A DNA stretch of 39,276 bases from Actinomycetes bacterium (lineage in GTDB: Bacteria; Actinomycetota; Acidimicrobiia; Acidimicrobiales; Microtrichaceae): the NCBI GenBank assembly GCA_023434535.1, contig JAEYSR010000088.1, positions 1-39,276 on the forward strand, read 5' to 3'. Of this stretch, positions 7,739 through 16,151 are shown one piece after another (position 1 is the first letter of the stretch; every line of letters begins with the position of its first letter). Both the position numbers and the translations under genes were made by a program. The notes under the pieces are model-generated. The model made no database searches. It had not been told where the DNA came from and saw only the letters and a list, made by a program, of their open reading frames with translations.

Positions 7739-8547
7739 CAGACGGCGGTCATGCCGCCGTCGACCGCCATCACCGACCCCGTGACCACGCCCGCCCCCGG
7801 CGAGCACAACCACGACACGGCGTCCGCGACCTCGGCCGGTTGCAGCAGTCGGCCGATCGGGTGGTGCACCGCGAACTCGCCGGGCCCGGCGAGCGAGTAC
7901 GCGTCGGCCGACGCCTCGAGGATCTGCGTGTCGGTGGATCCGGGGGCCATCGCGTTGATCGTGATGCCCGTCCCACCGAGCTCACCCGCGACCGAGCGGA
8001 CGAGGCCGACCACCGCGTGCTTGGCCGCCGAGTACGCCGCCATCCGCGGGAGGCCCCGGGACGCACCGGCCGATGCGAACGCCACGATCCGGCCGGACCG
8101 CGGCTCTGGTCGTTCCAGCAGTCGTGGCACCGCGGCGGCCAGCACGTGGTACGTGCCGGTGACGTTGACGTCGAACACCGCGTGCCACGCGTCGGGGCTC
8201 ATCTCCCAGACGGGTCCACCGCCCCACACCACGCCGGCGGCGCACACCACGGCGGCGAGGTCGGGCACGGAGCCGACGAGGGCGTCGACGCCGTCGGCGT
8301 CGGTCACGTCGAGCACCGCACCGCTGACCCGCCCGCCGGCCCGGGCGATCTCGCCGACGGTGCGCTGCAGGTCGTCGACCGTGGCCAGCGGATAGCCGAG
8401 CACCGGCACCGCCAGATCGCCCTGGCACGAGTCCGCGCACACCACGGAGTAGCCGTCGGCGGCGAGGCGGGCAGCGACCGCCGCACCGATGCCCCGGGCG
8501 GCTCCGGTCACGAGTGCGGTGCCCCTGCCGGGCCGATCGGTGCTCAC
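7738..8547 (-). CDS. Mycofactocin-coupled SDR family oxidoreductase
   Basis: This 269-residue short-chain dehydrogenase has the TGAARGIG cofactor motif near the N-terminus, NVTG, a catalytic Ser in FASAG and YSAAK. After the second beta strand it carries the insertion VPVLGYPLATVDDLQRTV. A YPLAT-type insertion is the hallmark of SDRs predicted to hold NAD tightly and pass hydride to mycofactocin. It sits between mftE and mftF with an ATGA overlap to mftF. I chose GTG 8547; an in-frame GTG at 8571 would add eight residues. It probably oxidises an alcohol; substrate unknown. Confidence 0.85.
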   Translation of the reverse strand: MSTDRPGRGTALVTGAARGIGAAVAARLAADGYSVVCADSCQGDLAVPVLGYPLATVDDLQRTVGEIARAGGRVSGAVLDVTDADGVDALVGSVPDLAAVVCAAGVVWGGGPVWEMSPDAWHAVFDVNVTGTYHVLAAAVPRLLERPEPRSGRIVAFASAGASRGLPRMAAYSAAKHAVVGLVRSVAGELGGTGITINAMAPGSTDTQILEASADAYSLAGPGEFAVHHPIGRLLQPAEVADAVSWLCSPGAGVVTGSVMAVDGGMTAV

Positions 8548-8581
8548 CGGTCCATTCTGCCGGTTCCGCACCGCCGGCCGG

Positions 8582-9373
8582 TCAGCCGACCCACGCCTCC
8601 ACCGCGGCGCAGAGGTGGTCGACGAGCGCAGCCACCACGGACTCGCCCTCGGCCGCGGTCGCGCCCGTCGGGTCGCCCAGCACGCCGTTGGGGGTCACCG
8701 CCGACAGGCCGTCGGACATGACGATCGGACCGATCTCCCGCCACCTCGCCACGGAACCGGGCTCGGCCAGGTCCATGCGCACCGCCGAGGGGTCGAGGTG
8801 GAGCAGCATCGACGTCTCGGTCCGCCCGGCGTGGGAGTCGCCGTCGGGCACGCGGGGGTGCCACACCAGCACGTCACGGCGCTCCTCGGCCAGGAGCGCA
8901 GCGGCCCGGTTCGTCGCCTCGACGTTGCCGCCGTGGCCGTTGACGAGCACGACTCCTCGGAACGGCCGCGGACGATCCGAGCCCTCCGCCGGCAGGGCGG
9001 AGCGGACGAGCTCGACGAGCACCGTCTCCAGCGCGAGCGTGCCGATCGACAGCGTCCCGGGGAAGCTCTCGTGCTCGCCCGACGCGCCGACGGCGACCGC
9101 CGGGGCCAGGACGAGCGGCGCGCTCGGCGTGTCCAGGCGGTCGACGAGAGCCTGGGCCAGCGCGACGGCGATGCGGGTGTCGGTGTCGAGCGGCAGGTGC
9201 GGACCGTGCTGCTCGCAGCTCCCCAGGGGGACGACCAGGAGCGCGCCGCCCCGGGTGCGGGCCTCCACCTCGGGCCACGTCATGTCCGTCAACGACTGCG
9301 CCGACCCGACTTCCGACGGCACAGCGTCCGACGGCACAGCGTCCGACGACACGGACGACGCCGGCCTGCTCAC
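8582..9373 (-). CDS. mftE: Mycofactocin precursor peptide peptidase MftE (creatininase family)
   Basis: This 263-residue creatininase-family metallopeptidase starts at GTG 9373, overlapping the EtfB stop as GTGA. Metal-site motifs are visible: LGSCEQHGPHLPLDTDT (about residues 52-68), a GEHESFPGT segment and VLVNGHGGN. MftE cleaves the C-terminal Val-Tyr-derived part from MftC-modified MftA, releasing AHDP. The first 25 residues are an unusual extension containing SSDAVPSDAVPSEV, encoded by a 15-base tandem repeat, before the family core begins at SLTDMTWPEVE. Location within the Etf/SDR/mftF run supports the assignment. Confidence 0.88.
   Translation of the reverse strand: MSRPASSVSSDAVPSDAVPSEVGSAQSLTDMTWPEVEARTRGGALLVVPLGSCEQHGPHLPLDTDTRIAVALAQALVDRLDTPSAPLVLAPAVAVGASGEHESFPGTLSIGTLALETVLVELVRSALPAEGSDRPRPFRGVVLVNGHGGNVEATNRAAALLAEERRDVLVWHPRVPDGDSHAGRTETSMLLHLDPSAVRMDLAEPGSVARWREIGPIVMSDGLSAVTPNGVLGDPTGATAAEGESVVAALVDHLCAAVEAWVG
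9312..9354. repeat. 15-bp tandem repeat in mftE 5' end
   Basis: The unit TCCGACGGCACAGCG occurs at 9312-9326 and 9327-9341, followed by a partial third copy to 9354. It encodes repeated SDAVP-like pentapeptides in the non-conserved N-terminus of MftE. Confidence 0.85.
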
Positions 9374-10227
9374 GCGTCGGGGAGGTAGCCCCAGGACCGG
9401 AGCTGCTCGATGATCGCCTCGGCCGCCTCGGGCGGATCGAGCTCGACCGTGCGGGGCGGCTGGCGGTCGACCAGCGCACCGGTCAGCGCCACGATCCGAT
9501 CCAGCGCCCGGTCGCCCGACGGGGCATCGACCGTGCGGGCGGGAGGACGCCACGGCCTCAGCCGGGGCGTCGAGCCCTGGCGGACCGGTCGTCCCATCCT
9601 CACGTCGATCGCGCTCGACCGCGCCGCCAGGGTGGCCGACAGTGCGGCACGGCGCAGCTCGGCCACGCCGCCCTCGACCGACAGCACCGCGGGCGCGGTC
9701 ACGTCGAGGACCTCACGGCGCCCTCCGTCCAGCCGTCGGACGGCGCGCACGGCGCCGAGGTCCGCCGGGTGGACCTCCAGAAGTCCGAGTGCCTGCGCCG
9801 CACCGAGGTGGTGCGCCAGGTACGCGGGCACGGTTCCGGAGCCGATGTCGGCGCTCATGTCACCGCACACCACGACGGTGGGATCGAGCTCGGCGAGGAC
9901 CGGCCCCAGCAGGGCGGACGCCTCCTCACAGGTGTGCGAACCGAGGTCGCCTCCGCCCGAGCCGTCGCTGGTGAGGTCGATGCGCACGGCGCGCGACGCG
10001 CCGGCGGCGAGCAGCTCCCGGAGTCCGTCGTCCGCCGCGGCGGGCCCGGCGCAGACGACGACGACCTCGCCGCCCCAGGCGTCGGCGAGCCGGAGCGCCA
10101 CCTCGACCGCCGACCGGTCGGCCGCGGAGAAGCCGCCGCCACGGCCCGACGCCGCGACCGTCCCGTGCACGGGGTCGACGACGGGTCGCAGATCGACCCA
10201 CTTCACGCAGGCGGCGACGACGGTCAC
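9370..10227 (-). CDS. Mycofactocin-associated electron transfer flavoprotein, beta subunit (FixA-like)
   Basis: This 285-residue ETF-beta-type protein starts at GTG 10227, 13 bases after the fixX-like stop. The N-terminus VTVVAACVKWVDLRPVVDP matches the start of ETF beta subunits. GGFSAADRSAVEVALRLAD, VVCAGP and VVCGDMSADIGSGTVPAYLAHHLGA correspond to the conserved helix and the AMP/FAD-binding region. The C-terminal 60 residues, rich in Pro and Arg, are diverged. With EtfA, FixC and FixX it makes a complete FixABCX-like set. Its stop overlaps the mftE start, which ties electron transfer to mycofactocin maturation at the level of translation. Confidence 0.85.
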   Translation of the reverse strand: MTVVAACVKWVDLRPVVDPVHGTVAASGRGGGFSAADRSAVEVALRLADAWGGEVVVVCAGPAAADDGLRELLAAGASRAVRIDLTSDGSGGGDLGSHTCEEASALLGPVLAELDPTVVVCGDMSADIGSGTVPAYLAHHLGAAQALGLLEVHPADLGAVRAVRRLDGGRREVLDVTAPAVLSVEGGVAELRRAALSATLAARSSAIDVRMGRPVRQGSTPRLRPWRPPARTVDAPSGDRALDRIVALTGALVDRQPPRTVELDPPEAAEAIIEQLRSWGYLPDA

Positions 10228-10240
10228 GACGGGCCGTCCG

Positions 10241-10540
10241 TCACGACGCGTGGAAGACGACGCCGTGGCCGCCCTCGGGGTAGGTCCAGGTGATCGCACC
10301 CTCTTCGTTGCACACCAGGTAGCAGGTGCCGCACTCGAAGCACTGCTCGTAGTTGAAGAGGATGCCGCCGTCCGCGGTCGGGACGAAGAGGTCCGCCGGG
10401 CACGCGGTGATGCAGCCGCGGACGGAGCAGTCGCGGCACTTCGTGTCGTCGACGGTGATGTGGGCCCGGTCCTCGTCGATGCGGAACTCGACGGTGGACA
10501 TCCGGGTCTCGAAGCTGATCTCCGGGTAGGCACGGGTCAT
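10241..10540 (-). CDS. FixX-like ferredoxin with two cysteine quartets
   Basis: This 99-residue ferredoxin of the FixX family has Cys35-x2-Cys38-x4-Cys43-x3-Cys47-Pro, then FNYEQCFECGTCYLVC with Cys67, 70, 73 and 77. The second quartet is the usual FixX [4Fe-4S] site. The first is also complete enough to ligate a cluster, which is more than I expect in FixX. The start is ATG 10540, preceded by AGGGAG; an internal ATG (residue 14) is possible. It probably passes electrons between EtfAB and the FixC flavoprotein. It lies 49 bases after fixC and 13 before etfB. Confidence 0.87.
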   Translation of the reverse strand: MTRAYPEISFETRMSTVEFRIDEDRAHITVDDTKCRDCSVRGCITACPADLFVPTADGGILFNYEQCFECGTCYLVCNEEGAITWTYPEGGHGVVFHAS

Positions 10541-10569
10541 CTGGATCGCTCCCTGGTCCGCTCGTCAGT

Positions 10570-10602
10570 TCTCATCCGAAGGTCAGGTCTCATCCGAAGG
10601 TC
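10570..10602. repeat. 15-bp direct repeat spanning the fixC stop
   Basis: TCTCATCCGAAGGTC occurs at 10570-10584 and 10588-10602 with an 18-base period. The second copy encodes the last codons and stop of the FixC-like gene; the first lies just after the stop. It looks like a short tandem duplication of the gene end. Confidence 0.8.
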
Positions 10603-11900
10603 CGGAGCGCCTTGATGCCCTGGGAGACGGCGTCGCGCAGCTTGACGCCGTTGGACTTCATCTCCGTCCGCAGGATGCGTCGCAACCCCGGCTTGGGCTG
10701 CGGGTTGTCCACGTGGAACATCCGCTCCGCGACCCCGCACGCCAGCGCCGGCAACTTCTGCTGCGCCAGCTCCGACATCACCAGGTGCGGCGCCTCGCGC
10801 AGCTTCCGGTGGTCCTTCATCACGAAGGTGGCCTCGATCCGCGTCCGGTAGCTGTCGAGCCCGGCGGCGGACGTGTCGCCCCGGGAGATGGCGCGTGCGG
10901 CCGCCTTTCCGGCGGCGGATCCCGATCCGATCGCGAAGTTCACGCCCTCCAGCCAGATCCCCGCGGCCAGGCACATCGCCCCGGCATCGCCGGCGATCAG
11001 CAGCCCGTCGCCGATCAGCTGCGGCATCATGTCGAACCCGGCCTCGGGGATGACGTGGGCCGAGTACTCCCGGACCTCGCCGCCCTCGACGAGCGGGGCG
11101 ATGGCCGGGTGCGCCTTCATGGTCCGCAGCAGCTCCTCGGGCCGGACGCCGCCCTTGGCCAGCGCCGGGAGCGACAGGACCAGGCCCACGCCGAGCGTGT
11201 CGCCGTTGGTGTAGATGAACCCGCCACCCGGGACGTCGCCGGTGCACCCGATGATCTCGTAGTCGACGCCGTGGTCGCCACGGACGCCGAAGCGCTCGTC
11301 GATGACCTCGCGCGGCAGGGCGATCGTCTCCTTGACCCCCACCGTGTAGTTGGCGGCGTCGACCTCGCCGTACAGACCCGCCTCCTTGGCGAGGAACGAG
11401 TTCACGCCGTCGCAGGCGATCACCACGTCCGCGGTGAGGTCGCCGTCGGGTCGGTCGGTCCGCACACCGACGATCCGGCCGTCGGGCCGTCCGCCCTCCC
11501 GGAGCAGGCCGGTGACGGTCGTCGAGGTGACGAGAGTGGCACCGTCGCTGACCGCGTGACCGGCCAGCCAGGCGTCGAAGTCGGGGCGGTAGGTGGTCGC
11601 TCCGTTGTAGGGCGCCTCGCCCCAGGACTCCGTCCGGTAGTCCACGGTCAGCGCCTGGTGGCCCGTGACGATCATCGTGGCCCGGCGGGTGACCCAGCGC
11701 TGGATCGGCGCCTCGGTCCACCACTCGGGGATGATCGTGTCCAGGATGCGGCCGTAGACCACGCCGCCGTACATGTTCTTGGAACCGGGGAAGGGGCCCC
11801 GCTCGATCAGGCAGACCGACCGGCCGGCGCGGGCGAGCTCGATGGCGGCGGCGGAGCCCGCCGGACCCGCGCCGACGACGATGGCGTCGAAGTCAGGCAC
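10590..11900 (-). CDS. FixC-like ETF-quinone oxidoreductase flavoprotein
   Basis: This 436-residue FAD protein starts at GTG 11900, overlapping the etfA stop by 8 bases. It shows a GxGxxG dinucleotide motif (VVGAGPAGSAAAIELA, about residues 8-23), the FixC-like segment PGSKNMYGGVVYG (about 38-50), and the second FAD motif GDGLLIAGDAGAMCLAAG (about 293-310) followed by WLEGVNFAIGSG. Length and motifs match FixC / ETF:quinone oxidoreductase-like proteins, which pass electrons from ETF to the quinone pool with FixX supplying the cluster. In this setting the natural donor would be reduced mycofactocin or a partner dehydrogenase through EtfAB; this is inferred. Confidence 0.88.
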   Translation of the reverse strand: MPDFDAIVVGAGPAGSAAAIELARAGRSVCLIERGPFPGSKNMYGGVVYGRILDTIIPEWWTEAPIQRWVTRRATMIVTGHQALTVDYRTESWGEAPYNGATTYRPDFDAWLAGHAVSDGATLVTSTTVTGLLREGGRPDGRIVGVRTDRPDGDLTADVVIACDGVNSFLAKEAGLYGEVDAANYTVGVKETIALPREVIDERFGVRGDHGVDYEIIGCTGDVPGGGFIYTNGDTLGVGLVLSLPALAKGGVRPEELLRTMKAHPAIAPLVEGGEVREYSAHVIPEAGFDMMPQLIGDGLLIAGDAGAMCLAAGIWLEGVNFAIGSGSAAGKAAARAISRGDTSAAGLDSYRTRIEATFVMKDHRKLREAPHLVMSELAQQKLPALACGVAERMFHVDNPQPKPGLRRILRTEMKSNGVKLRDAVSQGIKALRTFG

Positions 11901-12867
11901 CGTCGTCGACCCCCGGAGCGGTCGCGACCTGCGGCACGAGGCGGGCCCTCAGCTCGTCGAGCGTGGCGTTGGCGTCGGCCACGACGGCGAGGTCCGCCAG
12001 CCCCATCATCGGGCAGTGCGGGTCGGTGTTGACGCTGATCACGTGGTCCGGATCGCCCAGGCCGGCCGTGTGCTGCACCGCGCCGGAGATCCCGAACGAG
12101 ATGTACAGGTCGGGGTCCACCACCACTCCGGTCGTGCCGATCTGTCGGCTGTGCGGCACCCACGCCCGGTCGGTGATCACCCGGGTGGCCCCCATCGACG
12201 CGCCGAGCGCCGTCGCCACCTCGGTCAGCTCACCGAAGCGCTCCTCGGAGTCGAGCCCGGCTCCGCCGCCCAGGATCCGGTGCGCTTCCGCGAGGTCCAT
12301 CGTGGCCACGTCGGGCGGGAGCACCTCGACGACCGTGGCGTCCGCCGCCGGGGCGACGTCGAGCGAGATGGCGACGACCTCGGGGGCCGCGCCGTGGGCC
12401 GGGGCGTGGCCGAGGCCGGGCTGGAGGGTGACGACCACGGGCTCCGCGACGAGGTGGTCCGCCAGCACCGCACCACCGAGACAGGCGGTCGCGACCACGT
12501 CGCCGCCCGATCCACCGCGGATCGAGACCGCGCCGGCGAGGACCGGCCGACCGAGCACCGCGGCCAGTCGTGGGGCCAGGTCGCGGCCGTCGGGCGACGC
12601 CGGCAGCACCACCGCGCCGTACGGCTCGAGCAGCTCGGCGAGCGCCGGCGCCCACGCGGCAGGAGCGAAGCCGGGCGTCTCCCAGGCGCGGACGGAACCG
12701 TCGACACCCCGCAGCAAGCCCGCGGCGGTCGTGCTGCCCTCGCCGACCAGGACCACGTCGCCGGCGGCCGCTCGCACCGCGTCGAACGCACCGGCGGGCA
12801 GGACGCCGTCGCGCACCGGGACGACCGCGACGCGGCCGACGGGGTCGGGAGCCGCGGACGGGGACAT
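11893..12867 (-). CDS. Mycofactocin-associated electron transfer flavoprotein, alpha subunit (FixB-like)
   Basis: This 324-residue ETF-alpha-type protein starts at ATG 12867. The C-terminal FAD-binding domain is clear: RVITDRAWVPHSRQIGTTG, then DLYISFGISGAVQHTAGL and VISVNTDPHCPMMGLADLAVV. These match the ETF alpha signature almost residue by residue. The N-terminal half (VAVVPVRDGVLPAGAFDAV, VVLPASPDGRDLAPRLAA) is the alpha/beta domain. It is the first gene of the run that includes fixC, fixX, etfB, mftE, SDR and mftF. The 84-base gap to the divergent hydrolase gene should hold the promoter; I saw no clear boxes. Confidence 0.87.
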   Translation of the reverse strand: MSPSAAPDPVGRVAVVPVRDGVLPAGAFDAVRAAAGDVVLVGEGSTTAAGLLRGVDGSVRAWETPGFAPAAWAPALAELLEPYGAVVLPASPDGRDLAPRLAAVLGRPVLAGAVSIRGGSGGDVVATACLGGAVLADHLVAEPVVVTLQPGLGHAPAHGAAPEVVAISLDVAPAADATVVEVLPPDVATMDLAEAHRILGGGAGLDSEERFGELTEVATALGASMGATRVITDRAWVPHSRQIGTTGVVVDPDLYISFGISGAVQHTAGLGDPDHVISVNTDPHCPMMGLADLAVVADANATLDELRARLVPQVATAPGVDDGA

Positions 12868-12951
12868 GGATCAGGAAGGTAGCCCGGCCGCCCCGGCACC
12901 TCCGAGTCGACCGGGGGCGGCGACGGCACCCCCGGCTGGTAAGCACTCGTC

Positions 12952-13728
12952 ATGACGACGTACGTGCTCGTCCACGGAGGCGGCTCGACCCATCGGTTCT
13001 GGGACCGGCTCGTCCCCCTGCTGGAGACCGGGGACCCGACTCCGACCGTCCTGGCGGTCGACCTGCCGGGCCGGGGCGACCATCCGGCCGACCTGGGCGG
13101 GATCACCGTCCAGGACGAGGTGGACGCCGTGGTGGGCGACGTCGTGGCGTCCGCCCCCGGCGGACCGGTCGTGCTCGTGGCCCACTCCTCCGGAGGCCTC
13201 GTCGTGCCGGGGGTCGTGGAGGGCCTGCACGGGCGGGTGCGATCCGTGGTGCTCGTCGCGGCGCTCGTCCCGCCCGAGGGCGGCGACGGACTGGACTGCA
13301 TGCAGCCCCGACACGCCGAGGGCCTGCGGACCTTCGCCGCCTCCCTGGGCCCCGACGATCCCCCGATCACGCTGCCCGGACCACCCGAGGATCCGGAGCC
13401 GTTCCGCACGTCCACCGGCGGCGACGCCCTCGACGACGAGACCCTGGCCTTCGTGGTCGACCCCGCCCGCCTGGTCCCCGACACGGTCCACCACTACTTC
13501 CAGCCCGTCCGTTGGTCCGTCGTGCCCCCGGACGTCGACGTGACCTTCGTGGTGACGGAGCGGGACCGCCCCATCCCGGTCGACCTGCAACGGGAGATGA
13601 TCGCCCGACTGCCGATCACCCCGACCGTGGTCGAGCTCGACACCGGTCACCTCGCGCCGATCACCCATCCGGAGCTCGTGGCGGATGCCGTTCGCGCCGC
13701 GGCGGAGCGGGCCGGAGCCGCCGGGTGA
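12952..13728 (+). CDS. Alpha/beta hydrolase
   Basis: This 258-residue alpha/beta-hydrolase begins TTYVLVHGGGSTHRFWDRL, an oxyanion-hole HGGG motif. The nucleophile elbow reads VAHSSGGLVV (Ser about residue 83) and the catalytic His is probably in DTGHLAPITHP near the C-terminus. It belongs to the esterase-like group of small hydrolases similar to salicylate esterases and epoxide-hydrolase relatives; substrate unknown. It is transcribed away from the Etf/mft run and ends in a GTGA overlap with the DUF2510 gene, so the two form a small operon inserted between minus-strand genes. Confidence 0.85.
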   Translation: MTTYVLVHGGGSTHRFWDRLVPLLETGDPTPTVLAVDLPGRGDHPADLGGITVQDEVDAVVGDVVASAPGGPVVLVAHSSGGLVVPGVVEGLHGRVRSVVLVAALVPPEGGDGLDCMQPRHAEGLRTFAASLGPDDPPITLPGPPEDPEPFRTSTGGDALDDETLAFVVDPARLVPDTVHHYFQPVRWSVVPPDVDVTFVVTERDRPIPVDLQREMIARLPITPTVVELDTGHLAPITHPELVADAVRAAAERAGAAG

Positions 13729-14516
13729 GCCGCACCCCCGAGGGCTGGTACCCCGACCCGTCGGGCCGCCACCAGCTGCGGTGGTGGACCGGTCGGACGT
13801 GGGCCGCTGCCGTCGGCGACGACGGCGTGCAGTCGTTCGACCCCGACGGCCTCACCCCCGGTGCACCGCAGTGGCCACGGGCCGAGCCGACCGCGGAGGA
13901 CCACGCCGCGGTGCTCTCGGCCTGCCACGCCGGCGCTCTCGGCGGTGACGACCCGATGACGTCGGGGGTCCTGGTCCTGTGGCACCGACGCAGCGGCCTG
14001 GTCGACCTGCACCCGACCTGGTCGGTCCACGACGGGACCGGGAGCTGGCTGGGGACCTTCGTCCTCGAGGTCTCGGGTCCGATCCCGAACGACCGGTCCT
14101 ACACGCTGCACCGGCCCGACGGATCCGCTCTGTCGGTGACGCCGGACCGACCCTCGGCGGTCGCCCGGTTGGTCCGACGGGTGCCGGGCGACGGTCCGGG
14201 CGGACCCACCGAGGAGGTGGCCTCGGTCGTCTCGGAGGGATCCGGCGTCCAGCGGCTGGCCGCCGTCGTCGACGGGATGACCGTGGCGCACGCCACCTTC
14301 TCGGTCGGCGAGGTCGGGGTGACCGACGCCGTCGGCAACGTGATCGGCCGGCTGATCCCGCCGCCGCTCAAGGTGCGGCGCGCCGTGGGCCGGCGGGTCG
14401 GATGGGATCCGGTCCTGGTGTCGGAGCAGACGGCGGTCGGCGACCCGGTCACGGGGCGGGGCGTCAACGCGCTCGCCCTGGCGTGGGAGCACACCATCCG
14501 GGAGTGGGTGAGCTGA
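13725..14516 (+). CDS. DUF2510 domain protein
   Basis: This 263-residue protein starts at GTG 13725 within the hydrolase stop (GTGA). Residues 5-26 (EGWYPDPSGRHQLRWWTG) are a typical DUF2510 module, common at the N-terminus of actinobacterial envelope proteins. The remainder has no hydrophobic helix. It has LWHRRSGLVDLHPTWSVHDGTGSWLGTF-like beta-rich segments and a second half (VDGMTVAHATFSVGEVGVTDAVGNVIGRL) that looks like a beta-sandwich repeat, recalling phospholipid-scramblase-like LURP/Tubby folds, though I cannot prove this. No function assigned. Confidence 0.75.
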   Translation: MSRTPEGWYPDPSGRHQLRWWTGRTWAAAVGDDGVQSFDPDGLTPGAPQWPRAEPTAEDHAAVLSACHAGALGGDDPMTSGVLVLWHRRSGLVDLHPTWSVHDGTGSWLGTFVLEVSGPIPNDRSYTLHRPDGSALSVTPDRPSAVARLVRRVPGDGPGGPTEEVASVVSEGSGVQRLAAVVDGMTVAHATFSVGEVGVTDAVGNVIGRLIPPPLKVRRAVGRRVGWDPVLVSEQTAVGDPVTGRGVNALALAWEHTIREWVS

Positions 14517-14517
14517 C

Positions 14518-14571
14518 CCGCTCTGCTCCCGTCGGGTGACCCGATCGGTTCACCCGACGGGAGCAGAGCGG
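14518..14571. terminator. Perfect 22-bp hairpin between convergent genes
   Basis: Arms 14518-14539 and 14550-14571 are perfect complements of 22 bases with a 10-base loop. The element begins two bases after the plus-strand DUF2510 stop. Its right arm encodes the last seven or so codons and the stop of the minus-strand membrane protein. It probably acts as a bidirectional terminator. Confidence 0.8.
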
Positions 14572-16106
14572 TCGCCCGAGCAGGTGGCGTCCTGGGCCGC
14601 CCGGCGCTCCGCGTCGAGCTGGCGGTGCACAGGCTCGAGGACCTGGGCGTCGGTGACCGACCAGACGCGCCCCGGATCTGCGTCGATGTCGACGGGGTAG
14701 ACGTTCCAGCAGCCGCTGGCGCCGGCGATCGCGCCGACGGCGTGGAAGCCGATCGACCACGCGGCCAGCGCCACGACGGCCACCGCCGCCGCGACCGAGC
14801 GGGCCCGTCGCGGTGCTCCGACTCGCAGGCCGGCGAGGTCCAGCGCCCGGTCGAACGCGGGGAGGGCCAGGACGAACAGCTGAGGCACGGCCTCGGTCAT
14901 GAAGCGCGGTCCGAAGGCGTGGCCCGCCCACCACTGGGGAAACGCCGAGATCGACACCGTCACCGCGGCGACCGAGGCGCCGAGCGCGACCACCAGAGAC
15001 CGCCGCGCCGGGTCGCGCCAGGCGACGATCGCTCCGGGCACGGCCAGCAGGACCACCGGCGACGCCACGAGGAGGCCGCGGCTCGGGCTGATCCAGTTGG
15101 CGGCGACCGCCTCGGCGAACCAACCGCCGAGCTCCAGGCGACCCGCGGAGTAGTAGTCGGGGACGGGCTGGCCCAGCACGATCATGCTCGCTCCCACGAA
15201 GGCCGCTGCGGTCGCCGCTCCGCCGAGAGCGGCGGAGCACAGCGTGGGAACGACGAAGTCCCGGCGACGGACCAGGACCCAGATCCCGATGATCGCCGCG
15301 AACGCCAGGTTGGTCGGCCGCACGACGGTGGCTCCGACCGCCGCCGCCCCGAGGGCGACCACCCAGGGGTCCAGCGGACGAGACCCCTGCGACGGCTCGG
15401 CCCGGTCGATGCGGACGGCGCACCACAGCGCGAGGGCGAGCAGCAGCAGCGACGGGGTGTGCTGCCACAGCGCCCGGCTCGCCGTCGACCAGGCGGACGT
15501 CCCGAGCGCGAACACCAGGGCGACCCCGTTGGCGAGGACCCGGCGGCGGCCGGGCGCACCGGTCAGCACCACCAGCCCGATCGCCCGCAGGACCAGCACG
15601 GCGCCCAGAGTCACGAGCGACGCGGAGACCGTGTGCACGAGCGTGAAGTCGCCGTCGGCCAGGAGCTCGCCGCTGTCGCGTCCGCCCGTCACCGCGGCCC
15701 AGGCGTCGACGGCCACGATCCCCGGCACCGCCGCCAACGACGAGGTCCACGGGAAGTAGTCCACGACGTCGACGTCGGGATCGTCGACCGCGGCCTGCAG
15801 GCGGTCCCACCCCTCACCGCCGACGGAGGAGACCACGAACCCGGGATCGAGCGAGCCGTCGGACACGACGACCGGATGCCCGATCAGCTGCTCCGCACCG
15901 ACGCCGTCGAGGACGACCGTGCCCCCGTGCACCAGGGAGTGGGCGGTCAGCGGCGCGAAGGCCGGATCGTTGACGGTGGCGTCGCGGACCGGGCTGAGGA
16001 CGAAGACCCCGAGGACGACGGCGGCCAGCACCCACCACGAGCCGACGACCCGCTGCCAGCGCGGGACGGGATCGAGCTCGGTCGCCACGGCGGGAGTCTC
16101 ACACAC
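14550..16106 (-). CDS. Polytopic membrane protein, GT-C glycosyltransferase-like
   Basis: This protein of about 518 residues, from GTG 16106, has about ten hydrophobic helices separated by short Arg-rich loops. After the first helix comes a long extracytoplasmic loop (ATVNDPAFAPLTAHSLVHGGTVVLD ... DVVDYFPWTSSLAAVPG). Later segments include VVRPTNLAFAAIIGIWVLVRRRD and SPSRGLLVASPVVLLAVPGAI. This layout resembles GT-C membrane glycosyltransferases of the mannosyltransferase type, but no diagnostic motif proves it. An upstream ATG at 16184 lies inside the intergenic hairpin and is unlikely to be the start. The last codons form part of the hairpin at 14518-14571. Confidence 0.7.
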   Translation of the reverse strand: MCETPAVATELDPVPRWQRVVGSWWVLAAVVLGVFVLSPVRDATVNDPAFAPLTAHSLVHGGTVVLDGVGAEQLIGHPVVVSDGSLDPGFVVSSVGGEGWDRLQAAVDDPDVDVVDYFPWTSSLAAVPGIVAVDAWAAVTGGRDSGELLADGDFTLVHTVSASLVTLGAVLVLRAIGLVVLTGAPGRRRVLANGVALVFALGTSAWSTASRALWQHTPSLLLLALALWCAVRIDRAEPSQGSRPLDPWVVALGAAAVGATVVRPTNLAFAAIIGIWVLVRRRDFVVPTLCSAALGGAATAAAFVGASMIVLGQPVPDYYSAGRLELGGWFAEAVAANWISPSRGLLVASPVVLLAVPGAIVAWRDPARRSLVVALGASVAAVTVSISAFPQWWAGHAFGPRFMTEAVPQLFVLALPAFDRALDLAGLRVGAPRRARSVAAAVAVVALAAWSIGFHAVGAIAGASGCWNVYPVDIDADPGRVWSVTDAQVLEPVHRQLDAERRAAQDATCSGDRSAPVG

Positions 16107-16151
16107 GGCGCCACCGCTCTCCGGCAGGCTCAGCTCTCCGGCAGATGCGTG

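Noticed and set aside
10537..10575. Twelve-codon leader peptide (MRTDERTRERSR) ending in an overlap with the fixX-like start
   Set aside because: It arises from the short duplication after fixC. It has no conserved sense or ribosome-binding site of its own, and a chance frame is as likely.
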